A stretch of 64,000 nucleotides of DNA. Source: Girardinichthys multiradiatus. Its lineage: Eukaryota; Chordata; Actinopteri; Cyprinodontiformes; Goodeidae. The notes beneath the pieces were generated by a model, which did not search any database, was not told the DNA's origin, and worked only from the letters and a program-made list of their open reading frames with translations. Below are positions 26,111 to 37,745 of the stretch, piece by piece. The stretch spans positions 19,691,119-19,755,118 of the forward strand of contig NC_061808.1 in NCBI RefSeq assembly GCF_021462225.1, in the 5' to 3' direction. Numbering within the stretch: the first letter of the stretch is position 1; each line of letters starts with the position of its first letter. A program made the position numbers and the translations under genes.

Positions 26111-29100
26111 CTCACCAAATCACCATTATGGTGTGGTTAGAGTTTTTGTGAGAAACAAAAAATCCCACTTATTTTTTATAATGATTTTATATCCAAATGA
26201 ATGTGTTTTCATGTCAAAGGTTAGAATTTTCTCATTTTTTAAATATAAAATTCTGCTGCTGCTACATAAGATTACGCTAATCCATTTTAAAGCTCACTAC
26301 CCATCTTTACCAGGGGTGCCACTGTGTGTGGAAGGTGGCTAGTTCGAACACAGTTAGCTTTGAGAATATTTTAGAGCACATCTTTGTGTTTCTGCAGTTA
26401 TTTGTGTAACATTTTATTGAATTTTCAACAGTTTCAGATCTTTTCAGACAGGTTACAACACTGTGTACTTTAGAGCACGTGTTCTCACTTTCTGAGAATA
26501 CAACTGTACAGGGAGTCTTTATGGGTTTCCAATAAATAGACTTTCAGAATTGGAATAACTATGCAATGACTACTTATGATATACATTCAATTTAAAAAAA
26601 AATTTTAAGCATCACTTCTAGCTCCTCCAAAGCTCAAGCTGAAATGTTATTACTTCATTTCACATCCCTTAACCTGTTGACCTTTAGCATTTTGTAAAGC
26701 TTGAATGCGCCTATAACTACAGCAAATGCCACAAAAAAGTAGTGTGGCATTTGTAATTGTCAGCCATGTAGTGTTTCAGATGGAAAATGTGTTTCTAAAA
26801 TTTAGACCAGCATATCTTCTGACTTATCAATGTACCTCTCAACTAATGCAGGGTTATGGGGTCTATTTGAAACAAAGGATTCATGTTCTTTTACAAAAAA
26901 CAGAAAAAATATATTTTTTTTCTTTACACATTTTATTGTCTTCAAACTTAAGAGACTGAATACATGTAAATAGTGATATTTTTAACAAGCATGTGACCAT
27001 CAGTATGCATTAAGAGGAACTATGATTTTATAGTAAGGCATTACACAAAGTCAGCAAGCAGAACAGAGAAAACGATTATTAGTCTAGAGCTTGATGATTT
27101 TTATTTTTATTTTTAGAGTTTGTTGATTCTTTACAGATATAAAAACCACTCAGACACATGAATGCAAGCTTAAATTTATACAATTAAACACCACACAGCT
27201 GATTTGGCTTAGACTACCATTCCACTGTTGCAAACAATAAGCTGGATTTTTGGCTGAAGGTAACAAAGTGCACAGTTGAATGAAAACCGATTTCTTGCAA
27301 ATGCAATTTAGAGTACTTTAGTGTGATAATTACATAACCCATAAGGTAAACCTTAATGGGTAGATTACATTTAAACAAAGAAACATTTAATGCATTTAGT
27401 TATTGACACACAAAAAGAGCCAAAAAGAACATCTCCAACGGCTGATAACATGTTTGATCAGTGCACCCATGGCTCAAAGCTGCTGCGACAGCATAAGGAG
27501 AACCCACGCAGTAACTGGAAAATGGTTGCAATGTTATGCCGGGTTTGAAGAAGTCATTGCTCTGCAAAAGAGAGCCAATCAGGAGCTTTTTAAACAATGA
27601 GAATATCAGCACTAATTTGGTCTTGCGTGGTGAAAAAGTAATTTGCCACCTCTGCTATTTATAATAATGTCTTAAAAAGGCTTTGGGTGGAGGTTCAGTA
27701 ATAAAATGGTTGCGAAAGTCAGGGGATGAATTAGTGTTCAAGCAACTTAAGGGGAGAATCAATTTTATCTGGTACTCAACCAGCTGCCAGTCACAACTAT
27801 AACACTGATTTATTTAGCTTAATGTAATAAATTCCTTAAGATAATCCAGCATGAAAAGCAATGTTACTGAAATGAGAAAGAGGACTATGAGGGACAGAAT
27901 CACAAATTAAAACAATTTGTTTGGTCAATTATTTGCCACGTGTAAACAAAACACTGGTTTATATCTGACTTTGTCTTATTCGCAATTTAATTTGGAAGAA
28001 TCAAAGGTTAAATCAAAGGTTGCTAGGCAAATATAAAAATCACGAAAAAGAAACAGAAGGAACATGACTGTAAATTAGTAACAAAGGCAGGATTTCCAAG
28101 AAGTCAACCTACTTTGACGCAAAACGAAAGATGAATGTCTTGTGACTTTTCATAATCCTCAGTTGATTTCATTCAAAGTAGGTTTTTCAAATTGACTATG
28201 TTTCCATGATAGAGTGTGCTGTCTGTATTAACTCTCATTTTAATATTGCCACAATCTTTTCAGTACAACTGTTGGACACTAATAAAATATAAAAACAGTA
28301 TATAGTTGAGACTAAATATGGCTTTGTACACTAAACAAAAGTTGTGAAGAAAAGTGCATCTGTACCTAATGTTTAACAGTGTATTTTGCCCACAAATATA
28401 CTTAGCAGTTATTACACATTTATATATGCCAAAATATGGATAGGTCTTTGAAGCAACATTTTCCTTTCAAGCAGATGAACCTTTAATGAGCTCTTTTTGC
28501 CACAAGAACCTTAGTTCCATCATTAAAATGTTCCTGCTTTACATTTAAATAAATGCTTTAAGTAGTTAACTTGTATAATTTCATATCACCAACCAGAATT
28601 TTAATGAATAATCTGTTAAACATAGCAGACACACAATAATTTGGTGGGAAATCGTTGTACAGCACAGAAGGTGCTAACCCAACCTACACATTTCATCTGA
28701 ACACGCTGAAGAGTCACATAAAACCTTACAGCACCACACATGTTGCCATAGAAACTCTGCAGTGCCCTAATGCAGTATACATTTAGCAGCATGCTTGGTA
28801 GAAATGTGAACCCTGTATTAACACACACATTGTTTCCCGGAAAATAATAAAACAAACTCATGCAGAATATGAATAGAAATCTGTGTATGTAAATAGACAT
28901 CAATTAGGAGTTCAGTTTCATGCTTTGCAAATATAAAATCATCTGATGAGCCAAAGCAGGATTTAGGATTTTTCCTTCTGCATGTTGAAAGCCACATATT
29001 TTACAACATAAAATTACAGCTAGATGAAATGTTTCACGCTACGCTTGTTGGAAGCCCAAAGCAGAAATGTACACTTTAAAGAACTGACCCCACAAATGTT

Positions 29101-29238
29101 CACTGTGCAATTAATGACCAAGTTCATTTAAAATCAGAAAGACCGCATTTAAATATATTTTTTGAAATATTTGAAAATAACAGAATCAATGTGACCTTTC
29201 TGTAGTTACGTTTGACATTTTTCCCCTCTTTAAACCAT
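26111..29238. other. mtmr9 3' UTR and intergenic DNA
   Basis: The right-hand part should be mtmr9 3' UTR. A minus-strand AATAAA candidate is at 27809-27814, but the end of the transcript cannot be fixed. No further exons or transposons were recognised. Confidence 0.4.
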
Positions 29239-29420
29239 CTAGCTACCTTTGTTTCCCTGTGGCGTGTCCAGCAGAGGATCTTCTGTTTCCAGCTGCGCCA
29301 GCTGCCGGCGAAGGCTATTCACTTTGTTCTGAAGCTCCTTGTTGTATTCGATTATGTGTACCATTTCGTCGTAAGCCTCATCCAAACACTTGGACGAGCG
29401 GTTCCAGCGAAGGAAAAGTC
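29239..29420 (-). CDS. mtmr9: mtmr9 coding exon 9 (stop codon, coiled coil)
   Basis: Residues 496-555: LFLRWNRSSKCLDEAYDEM, then the coiled coil, ending TPQGNKGS and TAG at 29241-29239. Acceptor TGCTGCAG. Confidence 0.95.
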
Positions 29421-32400
29421 CTGCAGCAGAACAATAAGATGGCGAGGTCAGCCATAAATTAAACTGCAGATAATACAATCATGGCATAGTTTCACACAAT
29501 TAAGAATTGTATTTTCTGATCAATGCATGTTCATAATAAAGTATATAGTTCTACACATGTATATAAAAAAATATGGAACGCACATAAACTGGGGGTTCCT
29601 CCACATTTCTCCAATCAAAATACCATAATTTTCCAAACTCAAGCTTCCAGAGTTGTCAAAACATTTCCACCTGCATCTGCAAATTTTTTATGTCATTTTC
29701 CAGCTAATATTTCTACAACAGTTGGGCTCCTATCGAATGTACAGAAACCACAACTTGGATGGATGGATTTCTATCAGATTGGGGTCTAAACTTTGAGCAA
29801 CACTTTGCTGGTTTTACCAGGGTGACCTCCTGGATTAGATCAGCATCACCTGCTACTTTCCCTCCCAAATCTAATGGAAGGAGCAAGAGTGTTCATCAGA
29901 TTTCCTTTTTAACATAAAAGAAAATAACACTCTGAAAACCACAAAACTGTTTTGAGAGATAGAGACTAATGTTTTTGAGGGTCACTGTCCTCCATTCAAT
30001 TGAGGTGTTGCAGAAGCACCTATAATGAATAATTCTATCAGCAAACAATTTCCAACCTTAATGCTGACTGCAAATACTTTGCTCCAATATATAAGATCAA
30101 AAGCAGATCTTGAAACCACTGGTTCATATCTGTGCGCCCAATCTTAGATCATTTTCATAATAAAATAAGAAACTTTTGTCTGATTTGCTTTATTTGGGTC
30201 AAACTCTGACTTCAAAATTGACCTTTATCCAGACTTTGCAAGGGTTGTGCTTACTCATCAAAAATCTTTGCATATGTAGAAAATATCTGCAAGAACAGAT
30301 TACAGATCTAGTACAGAAAAAAAAACTTTTGATTTACTAACGACAATAAAATTTGTTTAAATTTACACTTATTACTAAGGACACCCATTTGGTCTTTTCA
30401 TTTGTCAAAATTTGTCAAGATTGCATCAGCATGTGCATGAAAGTTTCCTTCAACCACTAGTCCTCGTTAGTGTCCACATCAGCAGCTGGAGATTCAGTGT
30501 TCATTTGAGCCTTTCAAATTGGCCCAGAAATGTTGGTCCTTTTCAAGTAAAAGGGCTCCGTAAGCAGAACGTCATGTGCTCCAATGAGTTCTTAAATGTC
30601 TGCCTCCACTTCATTTAGAATGAGGGGGTTAGTCTAAAGCTTTAGGCGGTGGGGGTGGCCTTTCACACAGAAAGGCTGAACTCTACGACCCCGGCGCAGA
30701 TTACCCTCCCCCGACGTTTCTTTATGAATGGTAGAGCACGTATTCCCGGTCAACAGTTGTGAGCTTGGATTTACTCCCTGAATGAAGAGCAACAAAATTT
30801 AAATGGAAAATGATTTTCTCTAAAGACATTCAGATCTATTTTTAACCAATTTGCTCTCAAGTGCATTTTGCATCTAAACCTCATTGGCTCTGAAAGGCTT
30901 TGGATGATGCATAAAAGACATAATTTGATCATGTTTTGTATTACTATCTAACATGATCATGTCTCCCATTAACTCTAAAATATTTATAACACGTTTTTAA
31001 AATGGTACTTTGTATTAATACATCTTTTAATAGGCCTTATGAATCTGAAATGTTTTAATTTTGCTTAATGCAATCTTGCAGAAACATTTAAAATATTAGA
31101 CATACAGTTAGTTGCTTCAAACTCAGAAAGGCAGTGGGACAATACTTTGTAACTGTTATTAAGTGATCCTGCAGCACAGGATCACTTAATAACTTCTTTC
31201 AAACACACTGGTTTGGACGTATGAAGCATTATGAGGCTTTTTCATAGCCATGAAACTGCCATAGGTGTGGCAGTGAAGAGCTATTACCTGATTAAGACTC
31301 TTCACTGCCATGCCTATGGGTGGCTTACAGCACTAAGATTAGCCTACATGTGATTTATGATGGCTGACTGAGCTGGTAGGAAGATGCTCTACGCTGAGCA
31401 GCATCAGCAGGCTCAGGCATCGGTAAGGATTTAACTTCAGCACAGCCCATAATGGTATAAAGCTAAAAATATTTAGCTATTTTCTCTTAAATAATTCCAC
31501 AGGAAGGTTATTTCTAAATGTTCACCCCAGCACAAATAAAGGTCAGTAAATCTTAGATGTTATGCTTTTAAGCTTTCGGGATAGTCTCATTTATTTCACT
31601 ATTTATTTGTAACAGACATTTTTCTACAGTGCAAGTTTTCATTAAAATAAAAAAAAATGGATTTTGCAGTGAGGTGAGGATGTTGATGTTTTTAAAAGCA
31701 CACTAAAAACACGCCAATTCACTTCAGCTTTTAGTTGTGGAGTTAGTTATTCAGTTCTACATTAATACATTTGTTTTATTTTATCATCATTATTATGTAT
31801 GCCTTAAACAAGTTTTATATTACTATCTATTTTATTAAATTCTACTTGCTGTTATTTTAGAATTAAAATAAATAAATATTCTGATCTTTTACAATTTCAT
31901 GTTTCAGAACTTAATGTTTTTATAAATGTTTCTAATTATTTCCTGTGTTGCCACATCTGTTTCTCCTCAGCTCCGCATCCATTAAAACAGTTTTTCAAGT
32001 AAATATTTTTTACTTTGATGACTTCCAGTGAGGTTTTTTTATATCAATGTGTCTGTCTTTAATGTAAGAAAAGTACTTTGTGTTCCACTTGTTTGTATGA
32101 AAACGGCTTTACGAATTAAGTTTAATTCATTGCTTGATTCAGTGAGTGAACCTATTGTTTCCAGTACAGATTATTTATCAGGATAAAAGTTTAATCTTAA
32201 CAGAGAGCAGTATGGCTTGTGCTTTCAGTGTAATATACGTTATTAGGTTAGATTTAAACGTTTGTATTGATTTGCAATAAACATTACACTGACTGAGACT
32301 CTGTTAAAGCAATAATTTGTGAAATCATTACTGCCCCCTTCTGGTAAGAGTTTTAGATGTCTGTAGGAAAATGAAATCACGTCATTGGCTAAAACCAATT

Positions 32401-35400
32401 CGTTTTCAGTTAAGTAACAGGAGTTTATTATGCATTTACTTTAACATAATCAGACTTTGCCAGGTTTTAGTTAGCAGCCTTTAAACTATGAGTAAACTTA
32501 CAGCCTGAGTCAAAACCATGCTGGTATAGGAACAACCCAGTTCCAGATTTTACAAATAACCTAACATACATTTTTACAAATTGTTTCCAGTCTCAGATAT
32601 TTTTTTCTTTGTTCCTGTTTCAGCCTTTTGACCAATCATTTTAAATTGCTTTATTCTGTGCTTTCATAATGATTACTTACTATTTGTTGCTATATTGGAT
32701 CAGCTTCAATTTAAGGAAAAGTCCAAAAAACGTTAAGAATGCCACGTAAGATTTCAGCCGCTGTTTACCTTCCCACAGCAGCAGGCTCTGAGGAGCCACG
32801 GAGGGCCAGATCACAAGACTGTTAGCCTCGTAAAGGGGGTTGGTCAGACGCTCCAGCTCCTGTGGGCGATTCACCCATGACCACAGGGACACCGTCTTCT
32901 CAGGAAGTGACAGTCTTGCTCTGTGAAAAGATAAAAATATGAAAAATAATACTTGACCAAAGCAAATGAAAGGAAAAACAGGACCAAAACTCCTCTGTCA
33001 AAGAGACAAATGGGGCAGAAGAATCAAAGCTTATACTGACCTGTCAGCAGCACAACTGCCCAGGAAAGTACCAAATTGAGAGGCATAGGCATGTTCAAAG
33101 AGCAGCACCAAGAAGCTCTCATTAAACTCGAAGGAGCAAGAAAATTGCCGAAGGACCTGCCACACACTGTCCAAAAAGAGCAGGAAGGCAGGAGCTTCTT
33201 GCCGAGGCTTGCTGTTGGAGTAGGCAGATTGGGCGCAGCGCTGCTGGAACGGGTGACCTGCCTGGGTAGGTGGTTAAAGAGGAGGGAAGTGACATGAAGA
33301 GTAACACCAAAACTTCATCCAAGGTTGTAAAAAGAACATGTCAGACAGTGCATCACAGATAAGGGAGGCTAACCTGGAGCCACTCGCGCTCCACCAAACC
33401 CTGGAAGCCTTTAATGGTCCTACACCCCGGATCTAGGATGATCTGAGCCAAAGAGCTCACTTGCAGGGTGGAGTCTGTCCCTTCTGTTCCGTGAACAAGC
33501 ACTGACGCTCCCTCTCTGAAGCAGACACATGTGCATGTTTTTTTCCAACATGTCTCTCCAAAATAATTAGAACATTCAAAAGCACGATAGGCCCCTGACC
33601 TGTCGATGCACTGAGCAGCCAAGCATGCAGTGGTGAGGATCTCCTTGATGTGAGTCTGCCAGTTGGAGGCCTCTAGTTTGCTTAACCAGCGGTCCATGCT
33701 ATGGGACTGATCATTGCAGGCCTCCACGAGTTTTATGAGGCTTTCTTGGAGGACGTTGTACCTAAGAAAATGTACAGATATTTTACAAGGTTACAGGAAC
33801 AAACTGATTTACTTAGACATTGACTTCTATCATAGAAACTGTTTTTAAAAACCCTGCATTGCATCGTCTAGTGCCTTGCAAAAATGGACATACTACTAAA
33901 ACTGAAAATGATTAGAAAGACTTGAGAATTGATGTTTAGAGCTGCTCTCCATCCAGTCTGACTGAGTTTGAGCCATTTTGCAACAAAAAAAACCCCCAAA
34001 AATGGGCGAAAAAAAATTTCTTGCACGCAAGGTTGGTAGAAACAAACCCCAAAGGACTTTTGGTTTTACAAAGTAAAGGAGATAAATATAAATGAATGCT
34101 ACAATTTTCATATTATTCATAAATGGAAAATGCCCTTCCACCTCACCATAACTTTAGGCACATCTACCACATAAAATCCAATAAAACACATTGAATTTTA
34201 TGTTTTTATCGTGACAAACTGTGATACTTTTGCAAGGCTCTGCATCCTTTTGTAGCCACTTACCTATCAATGGCTTTGTGAATCCTTCTCCACTGTGGGT
34301 AGTTCCCCTCCGACTCAAACCCGCCCCCTCGAGCTTTGGCCTGCTGGGCGACATTGATGGTGCGTGTATCGATTATGTATCCCCGCTTTCCTGGCCTCAG
34401 AGTGGCATTGATTAGTTTCTCGTCTTCTTTGCAGCGTCGCCCATTGGTGCCGGTGAGGGGCTGCCCCGCCCGCATCATCACCATGCCGTTCTTCTTGTGA
34501 TAGTAGCTTAGCACTGGGAAACGCCCGCCATGGCGGAAAGCGGCAACCTTCTTCAATGTGTCATCGTCGATGTTTTTAGGAACTGCCACTAGAGGGGGGT
34601 ATGACGGACACACAGTGAAGTCTTTGTTGACTTTACTCAGTCTCCACTCATCTGTCTGAGAGAGGGGATAGTGTTGTGTTATATGAGGATATAAAAGAGT
34701 GCTAAAGACTGAAAGCTCATGTTAGGTGACTTTAATTCTGACTAATCATCACCATACCATGGATTCCAATTCCTTAAAGGCATCCTGAGGAAGACATGAA
34801 TTCCACCCATCCTCTATGACTTCAAACATGGGCCGGTAGAAGAAAGGATACATCAGAGAGACAGAGTCAAGTGTGGACAGAGTCTTGAGAGGAACAAACA
34901 TATGAAATATTTTTAGTAATACACTGAATTTTTCTATTCTCCCCCCCCCGAAAAATGTATTTATCAACAGCATTTTACCTCAATAGAGCCGGCAATGTTG
35001 AGACACTCCTCCATGCCAGGAATGTCAAGCTGAATCACCCTGAGATCTTTGCATTTGACTATGATGCTTCCAACAGAGCCAACAAACCTAAAAGACAGTC
35101 TGGATTGTGTTAAACTAAAACATCCAATCAGAATAGATTTAGGTCCTCTAACCCATATAAATATCAGCAAATCACCTCCTGGATGTCTAAACTGATCAGT
35201 TATGGTCATACAGCTGTACTAAACCTGTCGGTAACCATTCCTAATATGCCTAACATTTGTCTTGTATAAGCAATTCTGTACTGTATTTCAGTTTTTATTT
35301 TCCACCATGCAGACAAGTCTAACCAGTCTACATGGGCAACAGTTGTAAAAACACATTGAAAATAATATCTCTACACTGCAGCTTTTTAAATATTGTAGTA

Positions 35401-37216
35401 TGATCGCTAACACCTGTGAACATTTACTGCTGCAAAATCCAAGTGTACTGAGATCATTTCTGCAACCTAAGTGATCCTGAAAAAAACAACACACCTGTTC
35501 TATCAGTGCACTACACAGTGCACAAATTCAAGATCCTCCTTATTAAATAAAACCCTCTTAATAGAGCACTCTTTTTAAAAATGAGTTCTTTGTCTTTAAA
35601 CGTCCAACATGAGCTGTTTGCTCTCAGAATGCTGATTTATTTGTTTTATCAGGAATCTCAGAGGAGAGAATAGATTTCTCTAATTCTAAAATCAAACTTA
35701 GACTCTGCTTCTTTGAGAGATTGTCTATCTAATACGTATTTTATTCATTCTGATTGAATGCTTTGCCTATGTTGAAGTATTTGTATCATGCTTGTCTTAT
35801 TATCTTGTACTTTCACCCCTTTTTTACTTTCTGTTTGAACTTATATTTAGGTTTTTCTCCTGTTTCCAAATGAAACCATGCTGGATTTAAAAAAAAACAT
35901 TTTTATTCCATGCAAGTTTGGTTTTATTTTTCCATTTGTTTTTAGTTTGTTTCGATGACTCCATACCTTGTTCAGCACCTTAAGATTCACTGGTAATTGA
36001 AAATATAGTTGAAAATATAGATTTCTTTGTCAGTTGTATCATTTCGTGACTGTTTGGAGCATATTCATTTGAGCTTCATTTGATTTCAGCAGATCAGTTG
36101 CCTGACTTATTCAAAAGATTCTGGCTGAATATTTTAGAAAGGAATCCTAAAATGCGAGTGTAATGTTCCAATGGGCATCTTGTTCAGCACTTGGATAGCT
36201 CATAATTGTGAAGTGGAAAAAAATTAAACAATGTTTTCCATATTTTTTAAATATTAAAATCTGAAAAGTGTGGTGTGAATTTATATTAAGCCCCTTGAGT
36301 CAGTTATTTTTACAATGACCTTTAGAAATTAAAGTTCCTAGGCTTTTCCGCTGTATCTACCAGCTTTGCACGTCTAGAGACTAAAAATGCCACGCAATCT
36401 TTGCAAAACAGTTCAGTAATATGTTTAATCTAAAACATCACATCTGTGCTCTGGATATATGTTTAAGGTCATTGTCCTGCTGGAAGGTGAACATCTGCTC
36501 CAGTATTACGTCTCTTTTGCCGCCTCTAACAGCTTTTCTTCCAGGATGAGCCAGTGTTGACCTCCAGCCATCATCTCATCAACTCTTACCGGCTTTCCTT
36601 GCCTTGCTGATGAAAAGCATCACCATAGCATGATGTTGCTGCCATCATGTCTCATTGTGGTCAGGCATTTTTTTCTGCCAACTTTCTACTAGCTAAGTAC
36701 CTCCTGAATACAAATGGTTGCACTAGATTTTATTTAGGGATCTCAAAAAGTGGTAAAAATACATATGTGTACCAAACTTTTCAGATTTGTATCTGTAAAC
36801 TTTTTTTGATAATTATCCTTCCACTTCACAACTCTAAAATACTTTGTGTTGGTCTATCATATAAAATACCAATAAAATAAATTCGAGTCGAAACATGACA
36901 ATATCTAAAAAGGGTTGGGGGCTGAGTACTTTTTCAATGAACTATATCTTCCTACACTGTTTGATGAAATACGAATAGCTTCAGTTCATAACATTTATGC
37001 GAAAAAACTGTAAAGGTCCTAGCATGGACGTCACCTTTTCTCTATGGAGTCTATGTTTGAATGGAGCAGCCAAAGCTCCTCTGTGTTGTCCTGTCTGGAG
37101 GAGAGAATCAGGTGGTGGCCGGTTAAACACAGAGTTCCCTCCACGGTGGGCATAAATGGTCGGTGCAGGACCACCCCGTCCACTCTGGGGGTCTTTATCA
37201 GCTCAGCAAACTCCAT
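29239..37216 (-). CDS. mtmr9: mtmr9, myotubularin-related protein 9 (pseudophosphatase), complete
   Basis: Nine coding exons join in frame to 1668 bp, 555 aa (human ~549): 37216-37035, 35087-34979, 34883-34758, 34655-34264, 33761-33600, 33515-33374, 33261-33041, 32920-32769, 29420-29239. Residues 1-~100 form the PH-GRAM domain (MEFAELIKTPRVDGVV at the start), ~120-500 the myotubularin phosphatase fold, and ~515-542 a C-terminal coiled coil (EYNKELQNKV, SLRRQLAQLE). In active family members the catalytic loop is C-x5-R. Here it reads HGTEGTD (H332-D338), with neither Cys nor Arg, so the protein is a pseudophosphatase. In vertebrates MTMR9 pairs through its coiled coil with MTMR6, 7 or 8 and raises their activity on PI3P and PI(3,5)P2. 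The gene is divergent from xkr6. Confidence 0.97.
31155..31193. repeat. Perfect 17-bp stem hairpin
   Basis: GTTATTAAGTGATCCTG at 31155-31171 pairs exactly with 31177-31193 across a 5-base loop. Confidence 0.88.
31260..31318. repeat. Imperfect 21-bp inverted repeat
   Basis: 31260-31280 pairs with 31298-31318, 19 of 21 positions (core GGCAGTGAAGAG), across 17 bases. It lies only 66 bp from the previous hairpin. Confidence 0.8.
32769..32920 (-). CDS. mtmr9: mtmr9 coding exon 8
   Basis: Residues 445-495: SLPEKTVSLWSWVNRP, then LVIWPSVAPQSLLLWE. Acceptor TTCACAG, donor GTAAAC. Confidence 0.95.
33041..33261 (-). CDS. mtmr9: mtmr9 coding exon 7
   Basis: 73 codons (372-444): AGHPFQQRCAQSAYSN to FEHAYASQFGTFLG. 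Acceptor TACCCAG, donor GTCAGT. The human protein as I recall it has a slightly longer segment after GTFLG. Confidence 0.95.
33374..33515 (-). CDS. mtmr9: mtmr9 coding exon 6 (inactive catalytic loop)
   Basis: Residues 324-371: EGASVLVHGTEGTDSTLQV to VEREWLQ. The HGTEGTD replaces the CxxxxxR of active phosphatases. Acceptor GCTTCAG, donor GTTAGC. Confidence 0.96.
33600..33761 (-). CDS. mtmr9: mtmr9 coding exon 5
   Basis: Residues 270-323: YNVLQESLIKLVEACNDQ to LAAQCID. Acceptor TTCTTAG, donor GTCAGG. Confidence 0.95.
33869..34244 (+). mobile_element. Internally deleted Tc1-type relic with both ends
   Basis: Lies wholly in mtmr9 intron 4. Left end GTGCCTTGCAAAAATG and right end ATACTTTTGCAAGGCTCTG are degenerate TIRs. 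The inside keeps only the 3' part of the transposase gene, for example GCTCTCCATCCAGTCTGACT near 33943. Its ~375 bp and two ends make it a MITE-like derivative. Confidence 0.75.
34264..34655 (-). CDS. mtmr9: mtmr9 coding exon 4
   Basis: The largest exon, 130 codons (140-269): TDEWRLSKVNKDF, then FRHGGRFPVLSYYHKKNG, GQPLTGTNGRRCKEDE and YPQWRRIHKAID. This is the myotubularin core. Acceptor TCTCTCAG, donor GTAAGT. Confidence 0.97.
34758..34883 (-). CDS. mtmr9: mtmr9 coding exon 3
   Basis: 42 codons (98-139): TLSTLDSVSLMYPFFYRPM to KELESM. Acceptor CTCTCAAG, donor GTATGG. Confidence 0.94.
34979..35087 (-). CDS. mtmr9: mtmr9 coding exon 2
   Basis: Residues 61-97: FVGSVGSIIVKCKDLRVIQ to NIAGSIE, the second half of the PH-GRAM domain. 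Acceptor TCTTTTAG, donor GTAAAA. Confidence 0.95.
35088..37034. other. mtmr9 intron 1 (coding)
   Basis: 1.95 kb, of which about 36180-36950 is a Tc1 relic. The rest is AT-rich and unrecognised. Confidence 0.6.
36180..36950 (-). mobile_element. Tc1-type relic in mtmr9 intron 1
   Basis: Minus-sense pieces of the common fish Tc1: TCATAATTGTGAAGTGGAAA and AATCTGAAAAGTGTGGTGTG at the left, GTCATTGTCCTGCTGGAAGG near 36470, and TTGTGTTGGTCTATCA with a TIR-like tail at the right. Decayed beyond any open frame. Confidence 0.75.
37035..37216 (-). CDS. mtmr9: mtmr9 coding exon 1 (start codon)
   Basis: Residues 1-60: MEFAELIKTPRVDGVVLHRP to HSNIDSIEK. Start chosen because MEFAELIKTP is the conserved N-terminus. 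Donor GTGACG, ending in phase 2. Confidence 0.95.
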
Positions 37217-37611
37217 GATCTATGATTAGAGGTATCAGAAGAGGCATCGCCAATATAGAAGCGAAATTAAGGATGAGGGCGATTTTGTGAAGACAACTAC
37301 AAAAATATGATCATACCATTGAAAATGTAGAGGTCCTGTTAAAAATGTGTATACTGTGTGGTACGATGTCAATAAACAGTCAATGACAAAAACTACAGCA
37401 ATCTGTCAGCTGAGTGGTAAGCAAGATTCAGGAAGTCAGGTGGCTAACGTTAGCTAGCTGGTTGATCCTTCGATCAATATAATTCAACCTAAAATAATAC
37501 TCAAATTCTTTATATATACAGTAAAATGTCTACGTTACCTACAATACAAATGGAGAGAACAATGACAGACGTTTTGCATCGTCTGTACAGATTTTGTTTT
37601 AGCACATTTAC

Positions 37612-37745
37612 CTGGTATTCTTTTATTAAGATGCTGGGCGAAACAAGTCAAGTACGTTCGCAAAACCACACCGTCCGGAAACAAGCGACCCGAGAAGTTT
37701 AGCACCGGGTCGGTTCGTAGAAAAAAATAGCATTTGTTCTCCAAA
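37612..37745 (-). other. mtmr9: Candidate mtmr9 5' UTR exon
   Basis: A good minus-strand donor (ACCAG followed by GTAAAT) at 37611 and a possible acceptor at 37221-37220, three bases upstream of the ATG, suggest a non-coding first exon here. The segment is locally richer in CpG. The right boundary is a guess. Confidence 0.35.

Larger units (their letters stand above)
29421..32768. other. mtmr9 intron 8
   Basis: 3.35 kb. Contains two hairpins (31155-31193 and 31260-31318). The remainder shows no recognised repeat or exon. Confidence 0.6.

Noticed and set aside
26310..26360. Possible tRNA B box (GGCTAGTTCGAACAC)
   Set aside because: No matching A box or cloverleaf; base pairs of the acceptor stem are missing.
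27403..27612. Plus and minus ORFs of 65-70 codons near 27.5 kb
   Set aside because: They overlap each other on both strands, lie in the presumed mtmr9 3' region and have no family likeness.
33353..33727. A single 124-codon minus ORF through mtmr9 exons 5 and 6
   Set aside because: It reads through the short intron 33516-33599; both splice sites are good and the spliced product matches MTMR9.
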